A DNA stretch of 64,000 nucleotides from CAWHJB01 sp963698715 (GTDB lineage: Bacteria; Chloroflexota; Anaerolineae; Anaerolineales; UBA4823): NCBI GenBank assembly GCA_963698715.1, contig CAVORW010000001.1, positions 741,231 to 805,230 on the forward strand. Reading direction: 5' to 3'. Positions within the stretch are counted from its first letter, which is position 1. Each line of letters opens with the position of its first letter. Shown piece by piece: positions 33,767 to 42,589 of the stretch. The notes under the pieces were generated by a model. That model made no database searches and had not been told where the DNA came from. It saw only the letters and a list, made by a program, of their open reading frames with translations. The translations under genes were made by a program, and so were the position numbers.

Positions 33767-34993
33767 ATGAGATTGTCCCATATTGAAAAGGATATTGCAT
33801 TTCTTACCGGACCTGCCACTGCTGGGCGGTTATCAGGACCGGAGGGCGCCCTCCTCTCAGCCCAATATCTGGCTGGAGAACTTGCCTCTGTTGGTTTTCA
33901 GCCCGTCCAAAATGGCAGCTTCATGCAGCCGCTAACCGTCCCAGTTTCGTATCTGACCGGTGTTCCGCGCCTACAGATTGGCAGTGAAGTATTTCAACAT
34001 CGCAACGATTACGGGGAAATACTGCCCATGTCAACCGGGGGTAAGTTCGCAGGGTCTTTGATGGTTGTGAGGGCTGAGGAAAGCCATGATCCAGAAGATC
34101 TCGAAGGCAAAATTGTCCTGATTTCAGGCCGCCCACCGCGTTTTAGTCCAGGGGACACCGCTACCCTGGCGAAGGAGTTGGGTGTTTTGGCTTTGCTGGT
34201 CGAATCTGGAGAACCCAAATCTTTCCACAAATCCACATTCTATGGAAAGGGATTGCTCCCAATTTTGAGAGTTCGATCCTCAGTTGCCAGACGAATGGAA
34301 CAATTTCAAGGCGAAAGGGCTGAACTCGACCTGCCAATGGAGCGCAACCGCCTTTCCTGCAATAATGTACTTGGCTTGCTGCCAGGTAATGAACAGGATT
34401 TCACCCTGGTGTTGACCGCCCACTACGATCACGTCGGCGATGATCCAGAGGGGGCGCGCTTCCCCGGCGCTATGGATAACGCCGCTGGCGTGGCCACGGT
34501 GCTGGCTGCGGCTCGCAGACTGGGAAACGAAGCGTTACCCTTTAATCTGCTTATCGCCTTTTTGACAGGTGAGGAATCAGGTCTGGTTGGAGCAAAATTC
34601 CTCATCGAGCACCCGCCACTGCCGATATCGGCTGTTATCAACCTGGATGTAATTGGTCGAGAGGCGAATTTGAACGCCATGCGTGTGGGGCACGCGCAGC
34701 GCGGGGATTGGCTTGCCGAACTGGCCGCCTCAGTTATGGAACAACAGGGTATCGAACCCATCTGGAAAACGAGCGGGAGCGATGGATCTGCTTTCCTCAA
34801 GCGGGGCTTTGCCACGGTTGGATTGATGGAACAGCCAAAATCAACAACCCGGACAGGCATGCACGTCCCAACTGACACAATGGATAACCTGTGTTTCGAG
34901 AATATATCCCAGGGAGTCGAACTGCTGGTGGAACTGGTAAAAGCTCTTGCCCGAAAAAGGGTAAGTGAGATTCAAGGCAATATGGCGAGGTGA
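33767..34993 (+). CDS. M28 family zinc aminopeptidase with PA domain
   Basis: 408 residues. A PA-type insertion at about 60-190 (EGKIVLISGRPPRFSPGD) precedes the M28 core. Metal ligands lie in TAHYDHVGDD, PGAMDNAAGVA, LTGEESGLVGAKF, NLDVIGREA and HVPTDTMDN. The start at 33767 is chosen because AGAAAGGA is 8 nt upstream; the ATG at 33758 touches that site. No signal peptide is visible, so it is probably cytoplasmic. It is followed by the CCGGG peptide gene and might trim it, which is untested. Confidence 0.87.
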   Translation: MRLSHIEKDIAFLTGPATAGRLSGPEGALLSAQYLAGELASVGFQPVQNGSFMQPLTVPVSYLTGVPRLQIGSEVFQHRNDYGEILPMSTGGKFAGSLMVVRAEESHDPEDLEGKIVLISGRPPRFSPGDTATLAKELGVLALLVESGEPKSFHKSTFYGKGLLPILRVRSSVARRMEQFQGERAELDLPMERNRLSCNNVLGLLPGNEQDFTLVLTAHYDHVGDDPEGARFPGAMDNAAGVATVLAAARRLGNEALPFNLLIAFLTGEESGLVGAKFLIEHPPLPISAVINLDVIGREANLNAMRVGHAQRGDWLAELAASVMEQQGIEPIWKTSGSDGSAFLKRGFATVGLMEQPKSTTRTGMHVPTDTMDNLCFENISQGVELLVELVKALARKRVSEIQGNMAR

Positions 34994-35056
34994 TCAATGG
35001 CGATAAACATCAATTTGACGTATCAAATATCTTTTGAGCAGAAAGGAGAAAAAACC

Positions 35057-35260
35057 ATGTCCACAAACGATCCAAAGGAAACCAAAAAGGTAAAACTGGT
35101 ACAACAGGCGGAAGAAGACACTATAAAAGCATCTGACTGTTGCGGAGGGGGTGTCAATACCAATGATGATTGCTGCGGTGGAGGGGGCAGTACCAGCGAT
35201 GACTGCTGCGGCGGAGGGGAAGGTAGCGGAGGTGAAGCGAGCGGCAATTGCTGTGGTTAG
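35057..35260 (+). CDS. CCGGG-repeat small peptide
   Basis: 67 residues. The first 26 (MSTNDPKETKKVKLVQQAEE then DTIKAS) are charged and leader-like. The rest consists of three 11-residue units beginning DCCGGG, separated by short Asn/Ser/Thr/Asp linkers, and a last CCG at the C-terminus. All eight Cys occur as pairs. The start at 35057 has AAAGGAG about 8 nt upstream. It could be a ribosomal peptide precursor, a metal-binding thiol protein or a structural peptide. No maturation enzyme is adjacent. A strong terminator follows. Confidence 0.7.
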   Translation: MSTNDPKETKKVKLVQQAEEDTIKASDCCGGGVNTNDDCCGGGGSTSDDCCGGGEGSGGEASGNCCG

Positions 35261-35319
35261 GAATATGTAAACCACTCGTGCGTCTGCAAAGAACTTGGGC
35301 CTCTCAAAACCGGATTTAC

Positions 35320-35360
35320 AAACAGCCCCCAAAGACAATGAAATCTTTGGGGGCTGTTTT
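35320..35360 (+). terminator. Strong rho-independent terminator after the CCGGG peptide
   Basis: AACAGCCCCCAAAGA pairs perfectly with TCTTTGGGGGCTGTT across an 8-nt loop and is followed by Ts. It ends only 18 bp before the GTG of the LuxR/MalT gene, leaving almost no leader for that gene. Confidence 0.88.
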
Positions 35361-35365
35361 GTGAT

Positions 35366-35371
35366 TATAAT
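35366..35371 (+). promoter_or_regulatory. Candidate -10 box for a leaderless transcript
   Basis: TATAAT at 35366-35371 lies 6 bp before the GTG at 35378, so transcription would begin at or next to the start codon. No Shine-Dalgarno sequence precedes the GTG. No good -35 box was found; its place overlaps the terminator stem. Confidence 0.45.
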
Positions 35372-35377
35372 CAATTT

Positions 35378-38041
35378 GTGTCCAATCCAATCCTTACCAC
35401 GAAACTATACATTCCCGTTCCAGGGCGGGAACATATTGCGCGCGTGCGTTTAATTCAACGCCTCGATCAAGGCGCCGAGAGTAAGGTCACTTTGATCTCG
35501 GCCCCTGCAGGCTATGGAAAAACCACTCTCCTGAGTGAATGGACCGCCCAGAGTGAAATGCCTATTGCCTGGCTAACCCTGGACCAAAACGACAACGATC
35601 TGGGTCGGTTTTTAGCTTATCTCATCGCATGCCTGCATTCAATCAGTATTCCGATCGATGTCCAAATTCTTCAACTGTTGCAGTCGAAACAAACCAGCTG
35701 GAACGATGCGCTCCTGATCCCGATAGTCAATCAAATTGCCGTAGAAGAAAGGCGGTTTGCCCTGATACTGGAAGATTATCACCTCATTCAAACCAGGGAA
35801 ATTCACAATGCGCTCGTCTATTTGATTGATCACATCCCGTCAAATATGCACCTGGTCATTTCTGGACGCGCCGACCCGCCATTGCAGCTTGCCCGCCTGC
35901 GCGCCCGCGGGGAAATGACGGAGATTCGAGCCGCCGATCTGCGCTTTTCGGTGGAAGAAGGACATTCTCTCCTCAATCAAGTCCACGGTTTAGGTATTCC
36001 CATCGAAGATATAGTGTCTCTCATTGGACGCACGGAAGGGTGGGTCGCAGCCTTGCAGCTGGCCGCTATTGCAGCCAGTGGAAAAATCAATGTCTCAGAA
36101 TACATCTCTGGAATTAGCGGCACCCATCACTACATTGCAGATTTCCTCACGGCAGAGGTTATTAACCAGCAGCCCGAGGCAATTGCCGATTTTTTGTTGA
36201 AAACGTCGATCCTGGAACAGTTTTCAGGCCCATTGTGCGATGCGGTGACAGGAGGGGAAAACAGCCAGCAAATCTTGAAGTTGTTGAGGGATGCAAACTT
36301 ATTCTTAATTTCATTGGACGACGAAAATCTCTGGTTCCGTTATCACCAACTTTTTGCAGACCTGCTCAATCAGCGGCTCTTGGAAACCTTCCCAAAGCAA
36401 GTGCCCGATCTCTATCGCCGAGCTAGCGCCTGGTTCCAAGCCAACGATCACCTTACAGAAGCAATCGAATATGCAATAAAAGGAAACCTGATGCCGGAAG
36501 CAGCGGACATGATCGAACGGCAAGCCAAAGCAACCCTGATGCGCACCGAGATCGGGACGTTTATTCGCTGGGTAAGACAACTGCCTGACGACTTGGTCTA
36601 CAAAAAAGATTTGTTATGCATCTACTATGCTTGGGCGCTTCTTCACATGGGGGAAGATACCCAACTGGCAGGAAAATATTTGGATCACATCAGTCTGGCG
36701 AATGACCAAACGACCGGTCAGATCGAGGCTGTTAGATCAATCCTTGCGATTTACCGGGGACAACTCCCCGAGGCTATCGAATTAGCTACACGCGCCTTGG
36801 CGAGCTTGCCAGATGATGATCTGTTCTTTCGCCTGACTGCGTCTTGGAATTTAAGCGCAGCCCGCTTTATCAACGGGGATTACGGTGGAGGTGCCCAGAT
36901 TCTCGAAGAGGTCGCTCAAATCGGCATGAAAAGTAAGAACTTATTGGTTGCCATCAGCGCCCTATGCCGGCTCGGCACGTATTACACACAATTGGGCGAT
37001 CTAAGCAAAGCCAAAGAACTTTTTGAAAAATCCCTTAAGTTGGCTATCGCTGATTCGGAACGCCCTCTCCCGATAGCCTGCGAAGCCATGTTGGGGTTGG
37101 GAAAAATCTATTTGGAGTGGAACCAACTCGAAACGGCATCACACCATTTAGTGGAAAGCGTCGAATATAGTAAACGTTGGCGGGAAACAACCGCCATCGA
37201 AAGCTATGTCCTTCTGGCACATCTCAACCACTCCCTGGGAGACGATATAAAGGCGAACCAGGCTATTCGGGAGGCGCAAAATCTCGCTTTCCAAAAGACC
37301 ACGACAGATATTGATGACAAATTCGTTGCATCCGAGGAGGCCTATTTACATTTGCGCCAGGGAAACCTTCAGGCTGCGGAGGATTGGGCGCTGAAACGAG
37401 GGTTTCATCGACTGCTTCAAGAGCAGGATATCAGCCCAACCCCGACTCGCGGTGCCGATATCGTCTTGCGCTACGAACTGCTGGTTTATGCCAGATTCCT
37501 GCTTGCCCAAAACCAAAACACAGAAGCGCTAGAATTGGTGAACACACTGCTGCTTTCCATCGAACCGCTTGGACATGTTCCAAAGACCATCGAAGCGCAC
37601 ATCTTGATGGCTCTTGGGCTGCACTCGCAAAGAAAAACCTCTGAAACGCTTGCCGCGCTGCAAGAAGCTCTTGACCTTGCTGAAAAGGGGGGCTTTAAGC
37701 GCATTTTTCTGGAGCAGGGACCGGTCATCATTGAATTATTGCGACTCATTGCCAGCACATCGAAATCCAGCCATGCCGCCAAACTTCTCGATGTGTTTCA
37801 AGATAACATCGAAAAAATCCCCTCGGGAGGAGAGCTTTCAGCTCTGGTAGAGCAGTTGAGTGATCGAGAAATGGAAGTATTGCGATTGTTAGATACCAGC
37901 ATGACCAGCAACGAGATTGCAGATGCTCTCTATATTGCGGTCAGTACGGCGCGAGTGCACATCAAACATATCTATGCAAAATTGGGGGTCAGTCGGCGCT
38001 TCGAGGCTGTTGCCAAGGCAAAAGAATTGCAGATATTGTAA
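35378..38041 (+). CDS. LuxR family ATP-dependent regulator, MalT-like (LAL type)
   Basis: 887 residues. A STAND-type NTPase at the N-terminus has Walker A SAPAGYGKTTLL (about 41-52) and a Walker-B-like FALILEDYH. TPR-like helical repeats span about 370-780. The C-terminal LuxR helix-turn-helix is LSDREMEVLRLLDTSMTSNE then IADALYIAVSTARVHIKHIY. Family members are large ligand- and ATP-responsive activators. Start GTG at 35378 (MSNPILTTKLYIPVPG matches family N-termini) lacks a ribosome site. Target genes are unknown, perhaps the following small protein. Confidence 0.92.
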   Translation: MSNPILTTKLYIPVPGREHIARVRLIQRLDQGAESKVTLISAPAGYGKTTLLSEWTAQSEMPIAWLTLDQNDNDLGRFLAYLIACLHSISIPIDVQILQLLQSKQTSWNDALLIPIVNQIAVEERRFALILEDYHLIQTREIHNALVYLIDHIPSNMHLVISGRADPPLQLARLRARGEMTEIRAADLRFSVEEGHSLLNQVHGLGIPIEDIVSLIGRTEGWVAALQLAAIAASGKINVSEYISGISGTHHYIADFLTAEVINQQPEAIADFLLKTSILEQFSGPLCDAVTGGENSQQILKLLRDANLFLISLDDENLWFRYHQLFADLLNQRLLETFPKQVPDLYRRASAWFQANDHLTEAIEYAIKGNLMPEAADMIERQAKATLMRTEIGTFIRWVRQLPDDLVYKKDLLCIYYAWALLHMGEDTQLAGKYLDHISLANDQTTGQIEAVRSILAIYRGQLPEAIELATRALASLPDDDLFFRLTASWNLSAARFINGDYGGGAQILEEVAQIGMKSKNLLVAISALCRLGTYYTQLGDLSKAKELFEKSLKLAIADSERPLPIACEAMLGLGKIYLEWNQLETASHHLVESVEYSKRWRETTAIESYVLLAHLNHSLGDDIKANQAIREAQNLAFQKTTTDIDDKFVASEEAYLHLRQGNLQAAEDWALKRGFHRLLQEQDISPTPTRGADIVLRYELLVYARFLLAQNQNTEALELVNTLLLSIEPLGHVPKTIEAHILMALGLHSQRKTSETLAALQEALDLAEKGGFKRIFLEQGPVIIELLRLIASTSKSSHAAKLLDVFQDNIEKIPSGGELSALVEQLSDREMEVLRLLDTSMTSNEIADALYIAVSTARVHIKHIYAKLGVSRRFEAVAKAKELQIL

Positions 38042-38068
38042 ATTCTGTATCAATCTTATAGGGATCAT

Positions 38069-38093
38069 ACCCGCAGATTGCGGGTAATTTTCT
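38069..38093 (+). terminator. Weak terminator after the LuxR gene
   Basis: ACCCGC / GCGGGT with a 5-nt loop followed by AATTTTCT. Short but GC-rich; the T run is interrupted. Confidence 0.45.
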
Positions 38094-38173
38094 ATTGCGA
38101 AATACCCAACCTGGAGGATGACAAATACCCTACTTCTCTCATATTATTCAAGCAAATACCATAGGAGATCGAA

Positions 38174-38434
38174 ATGCAGACAGAAAATTCGGCGACGCTT
38201 TATCATATTACAGTCCAGGGCAGGCTCGAGAAGAAGTGGGCACTCTGGCTAGATGGAAGGGTCACAAGGATCGAACCTGCAGATGGACACGAAAACTACA
38301 CCCTCATCGTAGTCCTCGTGCCCGATCAGGCTGCCTTGCGTGGGATTCTCAACAAAATTTGGGACTTAAATCTCACTCTGATCTCTGTATGTATGCAAAA
38401 TGAAGAAACGAAGCCGGAGAAGTTCCATCGATAG
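38174..38434 (+). CDS. Small conserved protein often found after MalT-like LuxR genes
   Basis: 86 residues in a beta-alpha-beta pattern (LYHITVQGRLEKKWALWLDG, then TLIVVLVPDQAALRGILNKI, then LNLTLISVCMQ). Similar short proteins are common next to MalT-like regulators in Chloroflexi, from memory. GGAG precedes the ATG. A regulatory partner role is likely but unproven. Confidence 0.72.
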   Translation: MQTENSATLYHITVQGRLEKKWALWLDGRVTRIEPADGHENYTLIVVLVPDQAALRGILNKIWDLNLTLISVCMQNEETKPEKFHR

Positions 38435-38442
38435 GAGTCATC

Positions 38443-39126
38443 GTGCAAATCAAACTGCTGGGTGTTCTTTCATTGACCTGCCTAATTTTTACGATTCTCT
38501 GGCTGGTTCTCTTTGTTGTAGATATGGCTGTTGCTGGGTCGTTGGAGACCTTTGAACAAATCCTGGCTCATGTCAATAAACTGGGCGTGCTGTTCTACCT
38601 GACATATGCAAATGCAGTGTTGGTTACGGTGAGCGCCGTGATGTTGTTTGCCGCACTCTATATTCACTATAAACCTATCGCGCCAGAATGGTCAGCCATT
38701 GGCGTAATGTTTGTGCCGATTTATGGCGCCTTGAACTTGATAGCCTATCTCTCCCAAATCACTGTGCTTCCACGCTTGCTGGAATTGCAAGCGCTCCCAG
38801 AATACCAAGTCTTTTCGCAATTCTTATTACATCAGCTTATCCAGCAGTGGTCCAATTCAACAATTTCCATTGTCAACAATTTGGCCTATGCTGTTCTGGG
38901 TGTGCCCTCCATCATATTTGGCATCCTAATGCTCAAATCAGTTTCTGCTCTACGACTTGGCGGCGTTTTGTTAACGCTTAATGGCCTCGCATGTATCGCA
39001 GGATTTATAGGCATTGCAGCACAAATTACGTGGCTCAGTCAAGGCTCACTCATAGGGGGAGTGCTATTCTTGCTAGCGCTTGTGCCAATGAGTTTTGTCT
39101 TTTTGCAACAAAGCAAAACTACATGA
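38443..39126 (+). CDS. Six-helix membrane protein, unrecognised
   Basis: 227 residues with about six hydrophobic helices (for example LSLTCLIFTILWLVLFVVDM and PSIIFGILMLKS). No catalytic motif seen. The start is GTG at 38443, 8 bp after the preceding small gene, so the two are probably cotranscribed. The start GTG is preceded by GGAG about 6 nt upstream. It may be a sensor or a permease; no family recognised. Confidence 0.65.
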   Translation: MQIKLLGVLSLTCLIFTILWLVLFVVDMAVAGSLETFEQILAHVNKLGVLFYLTYANAVLVTVSAVMLFAALYIHYKPIAPEWSAIGVMFVPIYGALNLIAYLSQITVLPRLLELQALPEYQVFSQFLLHQLIQQWSNSTISIVNNLAYAVLGVPSIIFGILMLKSVSALRLGGVLLTLNGLACIAGFIGIAAQITWLSQGSLIGGVLFLLALVPMSFVFLQQSKTT

Positions 39127-39183
39127 GAAAAAGCGGGCTGCCGATAAGTAATAAACTATGTGATGATTTCCACGTAGAAGAAA

Positions 39184-40104
39184 ATGAAACCATTTACCCT
39201 CCCCCTCTCAGACACACAAGCCACGCTAGAAACCGTCGGCGGCAAAGGCATGTCGCTGGCAAAAATGATCCAGGCCGGATTCCCTGTCCCCGATGGATTC
39301 CACATCACGACTGAAGCCTATTGGGCATTCGTCGCGGCAAACGAATTGCAGACAAAAATCCTCGCCGCGCTCAAAGATGTGGACGCCTCGCTTCCCGCGA
39401 CCCTCGAAGCGGCTTTCGCGACGATCGGCGGTCTCTTTGCTGATTCCAAAATCCCTGATGACCTTGCCTCACCCATTGTCATAGCGTACGAGTCGCTTGC
39501 CAATCGAGAATCAGTTGCCGTACGTTCCTCTGCCACCGCTGAAGATTTACCTGACGCCTCAATTGCAGGACAACAGGAATCTTTTCTCAATGTCAGGGGT
39601 GAGCAGGAATTGCTTGTGGCGGTCAAAAAGTGTTGGGCCAGCCTGTGGACAGCGCGCGCGATTAGTTACCGTGCGCGTCAAAATATCTCTCTTGAAAGGG
39701 TTTCGTTGGCAATTGTTGTGCAAACACTGGTTCCGGCGGATGCGGCCGGTATCCTGTTCACGGCGAATCCTGTGAACGGAAAATACGATCAGATGGTCAT
39801 CAATGCCGCCTGGGGGTTGGGGGAAGCGGTAGTCGGCGGGGCGGTAACACCCGATTCTTTGACGGTTAGCAAGCCCACGGGTAGGGTGATCCACCGCGAA
39901 ACAGCCGAGAAGCAGGTGATGACCGTTCGGACAGAATCGGGCACGAGTGATCAACCAGTGCCCGATCATCTGAAAAAAGCGCCTGTACTTAGCGACAAGC
40001 AAGCCGTGATCCTGGTGCGAATGGGTACAAAGATTGAGAAGCTATACAACACTCCGATGGATATCGAATGGGCGCTGTGGAAAGGGAGATTCGCGATCCT
40101 CTAG
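39184..40104 (+). pseudogene. PEP synthase/PPDK-like protein 1, N-terminal part, ends at in-frame TAG
   Basis: 306 codons of the ATP-grasp nucleotide-binding domain. It includes TVGGKGMSLAKM, VAVRSSATAEDLPDASIAGQ and NAAWGLGEAVVGG. The TAG at 40102-40104 stands where the family has Gln of the F-[IV]-[LV]-Q-[AS]-R-P-I-T motif: the frame reads FAIL*ARPITTMNF and then continues without a shift into the next segment. A single C-to-T change explains it. The full length would be 848 residues. Confidence 0.85.
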
Positions 40105-41730
40105 GCGCGGCCGATTACAACGATGAATTTCGATGAAAACAACGACAGCCTGCGCGGGGATTTTGTCTGGTCGAATGTCAATGTTGGCGAGGCAGTCTCA
40201 GATGTGATGACGCCTCTCAATTGGTCTATTATGCGGATTGCTTTTGAGGAGATTTCCATGTTGCCAGGCTACAACATGCTCGGAAATATCGGTGGACGGC
40301 CTTATAACAATATCAGCGTGGTAGTTTCCACCTTGCGGTTGGCGGGGCGCAACGTGGAGGATTTCGTGAATGAATATGGGGGCGGGTACGAAAAGTTCCA
40401 GAAATGGATCGAGGAAATCTCACTCCCGTTGCCTAAAACGGCGATTTTTCCTGTTTTACGCAATGCGGTCCGGGTGCAATTTCGGAATATGAAAGCCCTC
40501 AAAGATGCGGAAAGGTTTTTATCTGGCAACTTGCGATGGTGCAATCACATGAAGGTGCGCATCAATGAAATCAAATCTACTCAAGAGTTGGCAGATTTTT
40601 GGAGGTATGAACTCGCTTTGTATGGGATGGATGCTTTTCATATGGTAACAGCCAGCGCCCTCCACTATTCTGATTGTGTGGGGAAGTTACGGCGTGATCT
40701 GATTCGTATGGTTGGGCAGGATGATGCGGATGCGCTCCTATCCAACGTTAGCCGGGAATCGGAACTGTTAGCCAGCCTTGGCCCAACGGTGGGATTGTGG
40801 AAGGTTTATCGTGGAGAGATGTCAAAGGATGATTATCTAAAGCATTACGGTCATCGCGGTCCGAACGAAGGAAATCTTCTGGCCCCTGAAATCATGGATG
40901 AGACCCGCTGGTTTGAGCAACAACTGGAATCCTTTTCCAAAGCTCCTGTGGATGTAGATGAGTTATTGGCAAACCAGCAAAACAAAACAGAAACCGCTTG
41001 GGAACGGTTTCGAACCCGCTACCCGGGGAAATCGAAATCCGTGGAAAAACGAATCGATAAAGCGGCAAAGGCGGCCCGTTTACGCGAAGCCGTACGGTCT
41101 GAGTTCATCCGCGTGTCAACTGTAACACGTGCTTGCGCTTTGAAAGCAGGGATATTGACTGGACTGGGAGAGGATATATTTTTCCTGACCCACCTTGAGA
41201 TTGACGATTTGCTGCGAAATATTTCGACTGATGCTACCCGGCACATAGCCAAACGCAAGGAAATGTATGAAAGCTATCAATCCTTGCCTGTATATCCCAC
41301 GGTGATTCGCGGTCCTTTCGATCCTTTCAAATGGGCTTCAAACCCCAACCGTCGTGGAGACCACTTCGATGCGCACGAACCAAACGACACGAACAAGGAA
41401 AACAATACAAATCTCATCACTGGGGCGGCGGGGTCTGGAGGAATTGTCGAGGGGTATGTGCGTAGGCTTGACAAGGTGGAGGATGGGATCGAATTACAGG
41501 CAGGGGAAATTTTAGTGGCATCCCAGACCAATATCGGTTGGACACCGCTCTTTCCTCGTGTCGCGGCAGTTGTCACAGACGTCGGGGCGCCGCTTTCCCA
41601 TGCTGCCATAGTTGCAAGAGAGTTGGGCATTCCGGCTGTAGTTGGTTGCTCGGATGCAACCACCATATTAAGGACAGGCGACCGCGTCCGCGTGGATGGC
41701 ACAAGAACCATTGTAGAAATCTTAAGATAG
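40105..41730 (+). pseudogene. PEP synthase/PPDK-like protein 1, central and C-terminal parts
   Basis: Continues in frame after the TAG; the first internal ATG is at 40123. It has the central helical domain and the C-terminal phosphohistidine domain with GAPLSHAAIVARELGIPAVV, whose His carries phosphate in PEP synthases. The N-terminal nucleotide-binding part is on the other side of the stop, so a fragment started at 40123 would lack ATP binding. No separate PEP/pyruvate TIM-barrel domain is evident, as in many rifampicin phosphotransferase-like relatives. Confidence 0.83.
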
Positions 41731-41747
41731 TCCGAAAGGATTACACG

Positions 41748-42557
41748 ATGAATGCAACAGTGAAAAAGACCGCCCTCATAACCGGAGCCACCAGCGGCAT
41801 CGGCGCTGAATACGCCAGGCAATTTGCGCTCCAAGGGTACGATCTGATAATTACCGGGCGCAGAGAGGAAAAGATCAGGTCATTTGCCGAAGGGCTTGCT
41901 CGCGAAAACAAGGTAAGCGTCGAAGTCATCCTTGCCGAATTGTCAAACGGGAGGGATGTGGACAAACTGCTTGAGAGTATAGCGGACAGGGAAATCGAAG
42001 TACTGGTCAACAACGCAGGTTCCGCCACTGCACGTTTCTTTCACAAAGAACCTCTTAGCGTTCAGGAGGATATCGTCGGTGTCAATATCCTTTGCCTCAT
42101 CAAACTCACCTACGCCATCCTGCCTCAAATGCTCAGGAGAAGGCGCGGCACGATTATCAATGTTTCCTCCGCAGGGGCTTTCCTGCCCGCGCCAAAAGAA
42201 GCCACCTATATAGGCACGAAAGCGTTCCAACGCGCGTTCAGCGAAGGCTTGTATCTTGAACTGATCGGCACAGGCGTAATAATCCAGGCTGTATGCCCGG
42301 GGTTGACAAAAACCGATATGCCCATCAGGCTGGGTGTTCCGGAAGAACACCTTGTTGATCGTGGAATGTACAAATGGTCAACTCCCAAAGAAGTTGTGGA
42401 TGCATCCATGAAGAGTTTGGAAAAGAACGTAGTAGTCTGCATTCCCGGAAGATTGACCAGGCTTCAAGTGCTCTGGCGTCATCTCCTGCCCTCCTCGTTA
42501 TATTACAAGATGGCGCATTACTACTTCAAAAAATACGGATGGCTCGACGACGAATAG
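41748..42557 (+). CDS. Short-chain dehydrogenase/reductase (SDR)
   Basis: 269 residues of classical SDR type. The cofactor motif is TGATSGIGAEYARQF (11-25), N-N-A-G appears in VLVNNAGSATARFF, and the active site has NVSSAGAFL with Tyr-x3-Lys as YIGTKAF. The region RREEK after the second strand suits NADPH. The ATG at 41748 has AAAGGA 8 nt upstream. It stands between the two PEP-synthase-like genes, so the three probably form a unit. Confidence 0.88.
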   Translation: MNATVKKTALITGATSGIGAEYARQFALQGYDLIITGRREEKIRSFAEGLARENKVSVEVILAELSNGRDVDKLLESIADREIEVLVNNAGSATARFFHKEPLSVQEDIVGVNILCLIKLTYAILPQMLRRRRGTIINVSSAGAFLPAPKEATYIGTKAFQRAFSEGLYLELIGTGVIIQAVCPGLTKTDMPIRLGVPEEHLVDRGMYKWSTPKEVVDASMKSLEKNVVVCIPGRLTRLQVLWRHLLPSSLYYKMAHYYFKKYGWLDDE

Positions 42558-42589
42558 TTGAATGAAGTTATGAACCAAGGAGAAAGACA

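Noticed and set aside
35144..35230. Repeats at the DNA level in the CCGGG gene as a possible CRISPR-like array
   Set aside because: The repeats are short, coding in frame and encode the DCCGGG units; there are no spacers of constant length and no cas genes.
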